Made by a program: the position numbers and the translations under genes. This document shows, piece by piece, positions 11,399 through 24,300 of a DNA stretch of 64,000 nt. Below the pieces are notes generated by a model. It saw only the letters and a program-made list of their open reading frames with translations, searched no databases and was not told where the DNA came from. The stretch comes from Anaspis maculata (taxonomy: Eukaryota > Arthropoda > Insecta > Coleoptera > Scraptiidae): contig OX421968.1 of assembly GCA_949128115.1 (NCBI GenBank), positions 24,908,377 to 24,972,376 on the forward strand, read 5' to 3'. Numbering within the stretch: position 1 is the stretch's first letter; every line of letters starts with the position of its first letter.

Positions 11399-13412
11399 TG
11401 TAGCGTTCCAAATGGTTTACCTGATCCTATAAGTAATTTCAGAATTGTGATGTAGCCGGCCCGGTCCAGCAACAGTGGAGATGGCTGGGTTCAATAATGG
11501 TAAAATAAGGCGCCACGGATTTGTTCGGCACACCACCTGAGAATTACCTACCTGTTAATCCAAATACGACAAATCCGAACCTGTATCAAAGTCGGATCGA
11601 GTAAGGCAAAAACCAAAAAAAGAAAAAGGGGAAAACTAACAGTACCAACAAAGGTTTTACAGTCAAGGTCGGGGCTTTATTAACAATAATTCAAGTCGAT
11701 TGAACAATATAAAAAAAATTGCAACAATAGTTTAAAATTCGAATGCAACAGTGAAACTACAATGACTACGAGAATATATTAAACAAATTATAAACAACTG
11801 AAAAGCAACAATAGTGTAGTAGACTTAACTGAATCGAATCGAACCGAACCGAATCGAATCAAATCGAATCGAATCGAATCGAGCTGAATCAAATCTCAAA
11901 ACGGCGGTAAGGGTGACGTGAAACTGCGCAAAGTAAATATTTTTTTAAATGCAAACAACGATGGGTGACTACAAAATATTTAAAAAAATAAAAAGTTGAA
12001 TTTTATGACAGCGAGAAAACAACAAGTTATCAAGTTAAACTACAAAATGAACCATTCAAAATGACAAAATATGAACGAAATATCACAAGTGAGCAATATT
12101 TAAATGACTAGTGAGATTTAATGAATCGCGACGACCAGAGGTTTTTCCTGCTACTTCAAAAATTTAAAATTTGCTACGGTTGGTCGTAGATTTAGAGTTT
12201 CACAGCTGTGCAATCTAACTCTATGATTTTAAAAGCAATAAAAAAAATACCTGAACAAACGGATTTGGGTTTTAGAAAAATAAATGAAACAAACGCAAAC
12301 TATGAAGTACGAGGAATGGTTTGGTCTTACCTTGTCAATAAATAATCTACGCTCTTGCTTAAAAATTCAAAAAGGTTCACTAGGTGTGATCATAAAAAGG
12401 GCAATTCTGCAGTTTTAACTCTATTATTACTTCGTTCTTCTTTCTTCGTTTCTCATGCAATTCAAATCGCCGTATTTCAGGTCGTAGGTGTAGTTATAAT
12501 GTATGCGCTAACGCAACCTTAAAATCGAATGTCAACTTCCGTTATATTTTGCAACGTATCAAGCGCCAAAGTTACAGCTCTACGTTCCCAAACAATCGAA
12601 CAAATCGGGTAGAAGCTACGTAACGGAATTCTACAATTAAAGTAGAAACTGGAAAGTGGAAACTGGAAAGTAGAAAGCCTGGAAAAGAAAGTAAGTAGGT
12701 ATGAAGCACGAAATTATACGAAAATACCAAAAAACCAAAATCGAACAAGAAGAGAGAAATACCTGGAGGTGTTGGTCGGCTTTTTAAGAGTCTTTTAAAT
12801 GCGTTCGAAGTATAGATCCGACATACAGTCGCTCGAATTTCTTCCCAACGGACAATAAATTCGATAATTCTCGACGTTCGTTTTCAATCCGAAACTAGTT
12901 CGCTCTTCGTCAACAACAAACAATTCAAAAATATTCCAAATATCCAAATATTAATTTCTGAAGCTCGTTGACGGAGAAATTTAACGAAACGTTCGAGTTC
13001 TTCGACAGTGCAAAAAAGAATCCATCTCAAACTTCTTTTTCGCGATAGCTACCTACTTGATAAAAAACTCTACAAGAAAATCTGGTGTGCTTCGAAACGG
13101 AGTGATAAACCTGCCTAAATAAATTACACGAATATTCCATGTCAAAATGGCGTCGACTGTTGTTTGTAAACAAACATACCTTTGCAGATTTTAACTAACG
13201 CACGGCATTTTCAGACTAGGCGATAAGAAGTGAGCACCAAATGTACAACAAAATGCGAACCACGGTCGAGGCGTAGGTACATTTCAACTCTCGCGTCGAG
13301 CACAGTATAGTGAAGTTATATTTCAACTAAATCAAAACAAATCAAAATATGCGGAGAAAATCAAGAGACAAGAATCATTGGAAGCACCCTGGAATGAAAA
13401 ATGAACATTACA
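11399..13412 (-). mobile_element. Solo LTR 2
   Basis: 2,014 bp, TGTA to TACA, flanked by ACGT at 11395-11398 and 13413-13416. I found no difference from solo LTR 1 in the stretches compared. Its start is exactly 3,814 bp after that of LTR 1. Confidence 0.95.
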
Positions 13413-15212
13413 ACGTAATAAAGATGAATTTTCCATTTTGGATCTATCCAAAAACGATATCACATCAATGTTACCTTTTCTGCATCTACATTGGACATGA
13501 AAACTCCGAAATTCTGAATAAAAACAAATTTTTACTTATTTCTAGTTTGTGAAATGAAATCCAGAAACACTACCTGTCCGTCAAGAGGCTTTGACTTGAT
13601 CGATGAATTTTAAGTAAACATCAAATTATTTTGCCTTAGTCACTATCACGGCGACCGTATTGGTCTATAGAAACCTCGGCAGAAACAACTGAAGAATGCC
13701 ATGTTGCCAAAGTTTGATTTTCAGATAATTTTTCTTCATTCCGTCTCGCTAAGAGCCCATCATAACGCGACACTTTGTCCCATGTCGCGCTAAGAACTAA
13801 TTCTGTACACTCAAAGCGCGACACGGCTCAACGAAAGCAAAACTGTGAATTTGGAATAAGAACGTAATAAAGATGAATTTTCCATTTTGGATCTATCCAA
13901 AAACGATATCACATCAATGTTACCTTTTCTGCATCTACATTGGACATGAAAACTCCGAAATTCTGAATAAAAACAAATTTTTACTTATTTCTAGTTTGTG
14001 AAATGAAATCCAGAAACACTACCTGTCCGTCAAGAGGCTTTGACTTGATCGATGAATTTTAAGTAAACATCAAATTATTTTGCCTTAGTCACTATCACGG
14101 CGACCGTATTGGTCAGCAGAAACCTCGGCAGAAACAACTGAAGAATGCCATGTTGCCGAAGTTTGATTTTCAGATAATTTTTCTTCATTCCGTCTCGCTA
14201 AGAGCCCATCATAACGCGACACTTTGTCCCATGTCGCGCTAAGAACTAATTCTGTACACTCAAAGCGCGACACGGCTCAACGAAAGCAAAACTGTCAATT
14301 TGGAATAAGAACGTGATAAAGATAAATTTTTCATTTTGGATCTATCCAAAAACGAAACCACAACAATGCTACCTTTTCTGCATCTACATTGGACATGAAA
14401 ACTCCGAAATTCTGAATAAAAACAAATTTTTACTGATTTCTAGTTTGTGAAATGAAATCCAGAGAAACTACCTGTCCGTCAAGAGGCTTTGACTTGATCG
14501 ATGAATTTTAAGTAAACATCAAATTATTTTGCCTTAGTCACTATCACGGCGACCGTATTGGTCTATAGAAACCTCGGCAGAAACAACTGAAGAATGCCAT
14601 GTTGCCAAAGTTTGATTTTCAGATAATTTTTCTTCATTCCGTCTCGCTAAGAGCCCATCATAACGCGACACTTTGTCCCATGTCGCGCTAAGAACTAATT
14701 CTGTACACTCAAAGCGCGACACGGCTCAACGAAAGCAAAACTGTGAATTTGGAATAAGAACGTGATAAAGATAAATTTTTCATTTTGGATCTATCCAAAA
14801 ACGAAACCACAACAATGCTACCTTTTCTGCATCTACATTGGACATGAAAACTCCGAAATTCTGAATAAAAACAAATTTTTACTGATTTCTAGTTTGTGAA
14901 ATGAAATCCAGAGAAACTACCTGTCCGTCAAGAGGCTTTGACTTGATCGATGAATTTTAAGTAAACATCAAATTATTTTGCCTTAGTCACTATCACGGCG
15001 ACCGTATTGGTCTATAGAAACCTCGGCAGAAACAACTGAAGAATGCCATGTTGCCAAAGTTTGATTTTCAGATAATTTTTCTTCATTCCGTCTCGCTAAG
15101 AGCCCATCATAACGCGACACTTTGTCCCATGTCGCGCTAAGAACTAATTCTGTACACTCAAAGCGCGACACGGCTCAACGAAAGCAAAACTGTGAATTTG
15201 GAATAAGAACGT
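13413..15212. repeat. Satellite block, four monomers (HOR unit 2)
   Basis: Four 449-bp monomers with the same variant order as the block at 9599-11398, including the tagged second monomer. Confidence 0.95.
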
Positions 15213-17226
15213 TGTAGCGTTCCAAATGGTTTACCTGATCCTATAAGTAATTTCAGAATTGTGATGTAGCCGGCCCGGTCCAGCAACAGTGGAGATGGCT
15301 GGGTTCAATAATGGTAAAATAAGGCGCCACGGATTTGTTCGGCACACCACCTGAGAATTACCTACCTGTTAATCCAAATACGACAAATCCGAACCTGTAT
15401 CAAAGTCGGATCGAGTAAGGCAAAAACCAAAAAAAGAAAAAGGGGAAAACTAACAGTACCAACAAAGGTTTTACAGTCAAGGTCGGGGCTTTATTAACAA
15501 TAATTCAAGTCGATTGAACAATATAAAAAAAATTGCAACAATAGTTTAAAATTCGAATGCAACAGTGAAACTACAATGACTACGAGAATATATTAAACAA
15601 ATTATAAACAACTGAAAAGCAACAATAGTGTAGTAGACTTAACTGAATCGAATCGAACCGAACCGAATCGAATCAAATCGAATCGAATCGAATCGAGCTG
15701 AATCAAATCTCAAAACGGCGGTAAGGGTGACGTGAAACTGCGCAAAGTAAATATTTTTTTAAATGCAAACAACGATGGGTGACTACAAAATATTTAAAAA
15801 AATAAAAAGTTGAATTTTATGACAGCGAGAAAACAACAAGTTATCAAGTTAAACTACAAAATGAACCATTCAAAATGACAAAATATGAACGAAATATCAC
15901 AAGTGAGCAATATTTAAATGACTAGTGAGATTTAATGAATCGCGACGACCAGAGGTTTTTCCTGCTACTTCAAAAATTTAAAATTTGCTACGGTTGGTCG
16001 TAGATTTAGAGTTTCACAGCTGTGCAATCTAACTCTATGATTTTAAAAGCAATAAAAAAAATACCTGAACAAACGGATTTGGGTTTTAGAAAAATAAATG
16101 AAACAAACGCAAACTATGAAGTACGAGGAATGGTTTGGTCTTACCTTGTCAATAAATAATCTACGCTCTTGCTTAAAAATTCAAAAAGGTTCACTAGGTG
16201 TGATCATAAAAAGGGCAATTCTGCAGTTTTAACTCTATTATTACTTCGTTCTTCTTTCTTCGTTTCTCATGCAATTCAAATCGCCGTATTTCAGGTCGTA
16301 GGTGTAGTTATAATGTATGCGCTAACGCAACCTTAAAATCGAATGTCAACTTCCGTTATATTTTGCAACGTATCAAGCGCCAAAGTTACAGCTCTACGTT
16401 CCCAAACAATCGAACAAATCGGGTAGAAGCTACGTAACGGAATTCTACAATTAAAGTAGAAACTGGAAAGTGGAAACTGGAAAGTAGAAAGCCTGGAAAA
16501 GAAAGTAAGTAGGTATGAAGCACGAAATTATACGAAAATACCAAAAAACCAAAATCGAACAAGAAGAGAGAAATACCTGGAGGTGTTGGTCGGCTTTTTA
16601 AGAGTCTTTTAAATGCGTTCGAAGTATAGATCCGACATACAGTCGCTCGAATTTCTTCCCAACGGACAATAAATTCGATAATTCTCGACGTTCGTTTTCA
16701 ATCCGAAACTAGTTCGCTCTTCGTCAACAACAAACAATTCAAAAATATTCCAAATATCCAAATATTAATTTCTGAAGCTCGTTGACGGAGAAATTTAACG
16801 AAACGTTCGAGTTCTTCGACAGTGCAAAAAAGAATCCATCTCAAACTTCTTTTTCGCGATAGCTACCTACTTGATAAAAAACTCTACAAGAAAATCTGGT
16901 GTGCTTCGAAACGGAGTGATAAACCTGCCTAAATAAATTACACGAATATTCCATGTCAAAATGGCGTCGACTGTTGTTTGTAAACAAACATACCTTTGCA
17001 GATTTTAACTAACGCACGGCATTTTCAGACTAGGCGATAAGAAGTGAGCACCAAATGTACAACAAAATGCGAACCACGGTCGAGGCGTAGGTACATTTCA
17101 ACTCTCGCGTCGAGCACAGTATAGTGAAGTTATATTTCAACTAAATCAAAACAAATCAAAATATGCGGAGAAAATCAAGAGACAAGAATCATTGGAAGCA
17201 CCCTGGAATGAAAAATGAACATTACA
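15213..17226 (-). mobile_element. Solo LTR 3
   Basis: 2,014 bp, TGTA to TACA, flanked by ACGT at 15209-15212 and 17227-17230. It appears to be the same sequence as solo LTRs 1 and 2. Confidence 0.95.
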
Positions 17227-19026
17227 ACGTAATAAAGATGAATTTTCCATTTTGGATCTATCCAAAAACGATATCACATCAATGTTACCTTTTCTGCATC
17301 TACATTGGACATGAAAACTCCGAAATTCTGAATAAAAACAAATTTTTACTTATTTCTAGTTTGTGAAATGAAATCCAGAAACACTACCTGTCCGTCAAGA
17401 GGCTTTGACTTGATCGATGAATTTTAAGTAAACATCAAATTATTTTGCCTTAGTCACTATCACGGCGACCGTATTGGTCTATAGAAACCTCGGCAGAAAC
17501 AACTGAAGAATGCCATGTTGCCAAAGTTTGATTTTCAGATAATTTTTCTTCATTCCGTCTCGCTAAGAGCCCATCATAACGCGACACTTTGTCCCATGTC
17601 GCGCTAAGAACTAATTCTGTACACTCAAAGCGCGACACGGCTCAACGAAAGCAAAACTGTGAATTTGGAATAAGAACGTAATAAAGATGAATTTTCCATT
17701 TTGGATCTATCCAAAAACGATATCACATCAATGTTACCTTTTCTGCATCTACATTGGACATGAAAACTCCGAAATTCTGAATAAAAACAAATTTTTACTT
17801 ATTTCTAGTTTGTGAAATGAAATCCAGAAACACTACCTGTCCGTCAAGAGGCTTTGACTTGATCGATGAATTTTAAGTAAACATCAAATTATTTTGCCTT
17901 AGTCACTATCACGGCGACCGTATTGGTCAGCAGAAACCTCGGCAGAAACAACTGAAGAATGCCATGTTGCCGAAGTTTGATTTTCAGATAATTTTTCTTC
18001 ATTCCGTCTCGCTAAGAGCCCATCATAACGCGACACTTTGTCCCATGTCGCGCTAAGAACTAATTCTGTACACTCAAAGCGCGACACGGCTCAACGAAAG
18101 CAAAACTGTCAATTTGGAATAAGAACGTGATAAAGATAAATTTTTCATTTTGGATCTATCCAAAAACGAAACCACAACAATGCTACCTTTTCTGCATCTA
18201 CATTGGACATGAAAACTCCGAAATTCTGAATAAAAACAAATTTTTACTGATTTCTAGTTTGTGAAATGAAATCCAGAGAAACTACCTGTCCGTCAAGAGG
18301 CTTTGACTTGATCGATGAATTTTAAGTAAACATCAAATTATTTTGCCTTAGTCACTATCACGGCGACCGTATTGGTCTATAGAAACCTCGGCAGAAACAA
18401 CTGAAGAATGCCATGTTGCCAAAGTTTGATTTTCAGATAATTTTTCTTCATTCCGTCTCGCTAAGAGCCCATCATAACGCGACACTTTGTCCCATGTCGC
18501 GCTAAGAACTAATTCTGTACACTCAAAGCGCGACACGGCTCAACGAAAGCAAAACTGTGAATTTGGAATAAGAACGTGATAAAGATAAATTTTTCATTTT
18601 GGATCTATCCAAAAACGAAACCACAACAATGCTACCTTTTCTGCATCTACATTGGACATGAAAACTCCGAAATTCTGAATAAAAACAAATTTTTACTGAT
18701 TTCTAGTTTGTGAAATGAAATCCAGAGAAACTACCTGTCCGTCAAGAGGCTTTGACTTGATCGATGAATTTTAAGTAAACATCAAATTATTTTGCCTTAG
18801 TCACTATCACGGCGACCGTATTGGTCTATAGAAACCTCGGCAGAAACAACTGAAGAATGCCATGTTGCCAAAGTTTGATTTTCAGATAATTTTTCTTCAT
18901 TCCGTCTCGCTAAGAGCCCATCATAACGCGACACTTTGTCCCATGTCGCGCTAAGAACTAATTCTGTACACTCAAAGCGCGACACGGCTCAACGAAAGCA
19001 AAACTGTGAATTTGGAATAAGAACGT
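17227..19026. repeat. Satellite block, four monomers (HOR unit 3)
   Basis: Four 449-bp monomers as in units 1 and 2, ending with the ACGT (19023-19026) that flanks the complete element. Confidence 0.95.
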
Positions 19027-21040
19027 TGTAGCGTTCCAAATGGTTTACCTGATCCTATAAGTAATTTCAGAATTGTGATGTAGCCGGCCCGGTCCAGCAA
19101 CAGTGGAGATGGCTGGGTTCAATAATGGTAAAATAAGGCGCCACGGATTTGTTCGGCACACCACCTGAGAATTACCTACCTGTTAATCCAAATACGACAA
19201 ATCCGAACCTGTATCAAAGTCGGATCGAGTAAGGCAAAAACCAAAAAAAGAAAAAGGGGAAAACTAACAGTACCAACAAAGGTTTTACAGTCAAGGTCGG
19301 GGCTTTATTAACAATAATTCAAGTCGATTGAACAATATAAAAAAAATTGCAACAATAGTTTAAAATTCGAATGCAACAGTGAAACTACAATGACTACGAG
19401 AATATATTAAACAAATTATAAACAACTGAAAAGCAACAATAGTGTAGTAGACTTAACTGAATCGAATCGAACCGAACCGAATCGAATCAAATCGAATCGA
19501 ATCGAATCGAGCTGAATCAAATCTCAAAACGGCGGTAAGGGTGACGTGAAACTGCGCAAAGTAAATATTTTTTTAAATGCAAACAACGATGGGTGACTAC
19601 AAAATATTTAAAAAAATAAAAAGTTGAATTTTATGACAGCGAGAAAACAACAAGTTATCAAGTTAAACTACAAAATGAACCATTCAAAATGACAAAATAT
19701 GAACGAAATATCACAAGTGAGCAATATTTAAATGACTAGTGAGATTTAATGAATCGCGACGACCAGAGGTTTTTCCTGCTACTTCAAAAATTTAAAATTT
19801 GCTACGGTTGGTCGTAGATTTAGAGTTTCACAGCTGTGCAATCTAACTCTATGATTTTAAAAGCAATAAAAAAAATACCTGAACAAACGGATTTGGGTTT
19901 TAGAAAAATAAATGAAACAAACGCAAACTATGAAGTACGAGGAATGGTTTGGTCTTACCTTGTCAATAAATAATCTACGCTCTTGCTTAAAAATTCAAAA
20001 AGGTTCACTAGGTGTGATCATAAAAAGGGCAATTCTGCAGTTTTAACTCTATTATTACTTCGTTCTTCTTTCTTCGTTTCTCATGCAATTCAAATCGCCG
20101 TATTTCAGGTCGTAGGTGTAGTTATAATGTATGCGCTAACGCAACCTTAAAATCGAATGTCAACTTCCGTTATATTTTGCAACGTATCAAGCGCCAAAGT
20201 TACAGCTCTACGTTCCCAAACAATCGAACAAATCGGGTAGAAGCTACGTAACGGAATTCTACAATTAAAGTAGAAACTGGAAAGTGGAAACTGGAAAGTA
20301 GAAAGCCTGGAAAAGAAAGTAAGTAGGTATGAAGCACGAAATTATACGAAAATACCAAAAAACCAAAATCGAACAAGAAGAGAGAAATACCTGGAGGTGT
20401 TGGTCGGCTTTTTAAGAGTCTTTTAAATGCGTTCGAAGTATAGATCCGACATACAGTCGCTCGAATTTCTTCCCAACGGACAATAAATTCGATAATTCTC
20501 GACGTTCGTTTTCAATCCGAAACTAGTTCGCTCTTCGTCAACAACAAACAATTCAAAAATATTCCAAATATCCAAATATTAATTTCTGAAGCTCGTTGAC
20601 GGAGAAATTTAACGAAACGTTCGAGTTCTTCGACAGTGCAAAAAAGAATCCATCTCAAACTTCTTTTTCGCGATAGCTACCTACTTGATAAAAAACTCTA
20701 CAAGAAAATCTGGTGTGCTTCGAAACGGAGTGATAAACCTGCCTAAATAAATTACACGAATATTCCATGTCAAAATGGCGTCGACTGTTGTTTGTAAACA
20801 AACATACCTTTGCAGATTTTAACTAACGCACGGCATTTTCAGACTAGGCGATAAGAAGTGAGCACCAAATGTACAACAAAATGCGAACCACGGTCGAGGC
20901 GTAGGTACATTTCAACTCTCGCGTCGAGCACAGTATAGTGAAGTTATATTTCAACTAAATCAAAACAAATCAAAATATGCGGAGAAAATCAAGAGACAAG
21001 AATCATTGGAAGCACCCTGGAATGAAAAATGAACATTACA
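19027..21040 (-). repeat. 3' LTR of the complete element
   Basis: 2,014 bp, next to the polypurine tract on its gag-pol side and ACGT on the other. In the element's sense it starts TGTAATG and ends CGCTACA. It would supply the transcript's 3' end. Confidence 0.95.
19304..19309 (-). terminator. Candidate poly(A) signal of the retrotransposon RNA
   Basis: AATAAA in the element's sense, 283 bases before the end of the 3' LTR. Thirty or so bases upstream in the same sense is a T-rich TTTATATTG, a possible TATA-like box, which would place a short R region here and leave a U3 of about 1.7 kb. Neither site is proven. Confidence 0.45.
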
Positions 21041-21055
21041 AACTCCACCCTTTCC
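21041..21055 (-). other. Polypurine tract
   Basis: In the element's sense GGAAAGGGTGGAGTT lies directly against the start of the 3' LTR. Such a purine run resists RNase H and primes plus-strand DNA synthesis in LTR retrotransposons. The two final T bases are slightly unusual. Confidence 0.8.
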
Positions 21056-21331
21056 AAAAAAAAGGAAGGAAACCTGACTGTAAATTTTGAAAAATGTAAC
21101 TAAGGAAAGAAATTATATGGAAATAATAGAAATAAAAATCACCAAAACTATAATGATGAAATCATTCAACACTAACACGCTCATTCATTCAAATCCACAT
21201 TCGCTCCACTTAGTCGCCTTCTACGACATGCGGGTTTCACAGCTGTCCTATTCTTTCTCCTGAAACAGCAAGGATAACAGACAATCAAGCGAAAGAACAA
21301 ACAGGTAGCGATGCGAGATTAACAAATGTCC
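21056..21331 (-). other. Short untranslated stretch between pol and the 3' LTR
   Basis: About 276 bp without a credible ORF. There is no room for an env gene, so the element is a two-ORF gag-pol type. Nothing else is recognised here. Confidence 0.7.
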
Positions 21332-24300
21332 CTAGGAAGTTGTAGGATTCTCAACCTTCAAGTCCTTGCTATTCCAAACTCCTAGCGTACGACCATCGGA
21401 ATTTTCCAGTTCGAATGCCCAAGGACTAACCTTTTTCTTTACCCTGTAGGGTCCAATGAACTCGGGTGCGAGCTTCGCTGAGAAGAACTTCGACGCATCG
21501 GACAGGACGTAATTTCTCTTCCAGACCATTTGTCCGACGTGAATCTCTTCAGGGCGTCTTCGAAGATCGTAGTTTCGCTTGTTCGTTTCAGCACTTTTAC
21601 GCAACCGTATTTTCACCTTGGCAAAGATTTCACCCAGCAACTTGGATCGGACAATAGGCTCACTGACGATTCCTTCTCTTGGGATTGGTCTTCTATGCTG
21701 CTCTCCTGACAATATCATTTCGCGGCCGAAATTCAAAAAGAAAGGCGTAAATCCAGTCGATTCGTGTTGGTATGTTCGCAAAGCACAGGCAATTTTCGCT
21801 AGGTTCTTATCCCATATACGGTGGTTTTTCGAAGCATTGTCAGCCAGAGTTGCGCGAATCATCGTTTTCATCGTACGGTTAAGTCGTTCGGTTGGATTTG
21901 CTTGCGGATGGTAATATGGGTTATAGGAAATCAACACATCATATTCGGTGGCCATTTTCTTGAATTCCTGACTTCTAAATTGCGGTCCAGAATCTACACG
22001 CATTGTATATGGCACTCCATATACCAAGAAAACCTGTTCTTCTACAATTTGACAGATGGCGGTCGAAGTAGCTTTTCGGAGAGGGAAAATCAAAGGATAT
22101 TTACTGAATCCATCTAATATCGCAAGAATGTAGGCATAGCCTTTAGAACTTCTCGGCAAGGGGCCAAATAGGTCCATCGAAATACTGGTCCATGGTCCGT
22201 CTGGTGGTTCAGCTGTAGTCATAAGTCCTATGGGTCGCTTAGGAACAGTCTTCACAGCCAAACAAATCTTGCAATGGTTCACGTAACGTGCGACATCCTG
22301 TTTCATTTTCGGCCAGTAGAATCGAGTACGCAGCCTATTCCATGTTTTGCGGACTCCCAGGTGTCCTGACGTAGGTACATCATGGAATTGATGCAAAAGA
22401 GCTGTTCTTTTGTTGGTTGGAACAACTTCTTTCCACGAGTAGTCAGATAACAACGGATTTTCCTCTTTGACATGTCGGTATAGTTTATTGTCACATATGG
22501 TAAACTCAGGAAACTTCGAAGGGCGATTCTTTACACGATCGAAAAGGTTCTCGTACCAACGATCGACTTCTCCAAGATTTGGACTTTCCGGGGCTGCCAA
22601 TCGACTCTCATCTATCGCATCCACCATGGGCACACTTCGGGACAGCAGATCCGGTACAACGTGCTCCCGGCCCTTTCGATGTATGATCTGAAAATCAAAC
22701 TGCTGCATGCGTATGGCCCAACGAGCCAATCTTCCCACGGGGTCTTTTAAATTATGTAGCCAACGCAAGCTGTGGTGATCGGTGATCACGGTAAATGGCA
22801 CTCCTTCCAGGTACGCTCGAAATTTCTCCACTGCCCACAGCACAGCTAAGCACTCTTTTTCGGTAGTCGTGTAGAGGCGTTCTCGCTTTTCCAAGGATCG
22901 GCTGATGTAGGAGACCACCTTTTCTCCTTCTGAAGTTGGCTGACTGAGGACGGCGCCTATGCCAAAATCACTTGCGTCAGTCTGCACTACAAAGGGTAGG
23001 TCGTAATTAGGGCAGGTTAAAATCGGTGACGAAATTAAACACGATTTGATTTTCCGAAAAGCCTCATCACATGCTGTGGTCCACACAACTTTGGCATTCT
23101 TCTTTAATAAGGCGCAAACTGGAGACATGATCGACGAAAAGTTCGGTATGAAGCGTCTGTACCAGCTCGCCATTCCCACAAATCGGCGAACTTCTCTTTG
23201 TGTTGCTGGTATTGGGATGTCCACAATCGCCCTGACCTTTTCGGGGTCCACCAAGAGTCCATTTTTGTTCACAACGTATCCAAGATACCGAAGCTCTGGT
23301 AAGCAAAACTTACATTTCTCTCGGTTGAGAGTGAATCCCGCGCTTCGCAATCTCTCCAGGACAACAGACAGAATCTCCATGTGGGCATCAAAGGTGTTCG
23401 TGACGATGATCACGTCGTCCAGGTAACAGAAGACGTTGGGCTCCAGATCGTAACCAACCACTCGTTCGATGCAACGCTGGAACGTCGCCGGTGCGTTGTG
23501 TAAACCGAAGGGTAGCCTTTTAAATTGGAACAACCCTCGATTCGGTACCGTGAACGCAGTGTACATCTTCGACTCTTCCTCCATGCAGATCTGCCAATAT
23601 GCGGACTTAATATCGAGGGTCGTAAGATATTTAGCATCTTTAAGCTTTTCGAGGGTGTGACTGACATATGGGAGAGGGTAACTGTCCTTCTCGGTCACTG
23701 CGTTGAGCTTCCTAAAGTCCACGCAGAAGCGACGAGATCCATCCTTCTTCCTCACTAACAAAATCGGCGAGGCCCAAGGGCTGTTCGATCTCTCGATGAC
23801 GTCCTGCTCAAGCATAGTCTGAAGTTCCTTGTCAATCTCTTTCTGGATTATCGGTGAGACGGGATAGTAACGGCTCTTTATCGGCGGTGACTTCGTTACG
23901 ATCCTATGCTCAACTACTTTGGTGCATCCGAGACTAGAAGGGTAATCTTCAAAATGTCGTCCCACAAGTTCGTCCACCTGTGATCGCTGTTCCGCAGTCA
24001 GATGATCTGAGGTGTCCAGTGCCGCTAGTTCACCATCCCTCGCAAACACCCACTCCTTGCTTCTCAGGTTCGGAACCAGGCCCATGCTTTTCCAAAAGTC
24101 GGCTCCTAAAATAAGCATGTGGTTAAGTTCCGGCATGACTAGAACGTTGAAGGTGACAATCTTCTCCTTAAGCCGTATGGGTAGAATGCAAGTTCCAATT
24201 GCATTACAACTGGATCCATTTGCGACAACGCAGCGCATAGGCGTGGGATCCAACGATACTCCAAGACTCTTCAACTGATTCCATCCTTCACTGCCGATTA

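Larger units (their letters stand above)
7585..19026. repeat. 3,814-bp higher-order repeat, three tandem units (solo LTR + four monomers)
   Basis: Units are 7585-11398, 11399-15212 and 15213-19026. Each has one 2,014-bp LTR, the duplicated ACGT and exactly four 449-bp monomers (2,014 + 4 + 1,796 = 3,814). Diagnostic variants repeat at the same offset, for example ACTGTCAATTTGG at about 10479, 14293 and 18107. The monomer order is constant: GTCTATAG, GTCAGCAG, GTCTATAG, GTCTATAG. The next LTR, at 19027, belongs to the complete element, whose 3' flank again shows the same monomer series. Confidence 0.95.

Noticed and set aside
7585..17226. Three independent retrotransposon insertions into the same satellite site.
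   Set aside because: Identical target duplications, identical monomer order and exact 3,814-bp spacing require duplication of one insertion.
21041..21331. A third, env-like gene between pol and the 3' LTR.
   Set aside because: Only 291 bp remain and no suitable frame is open.
21466..24278. Several plus-strand frames of 60-130 codons opposite pol.
   Set aside because: They are antisense shadows of pol with no recognisable domains.
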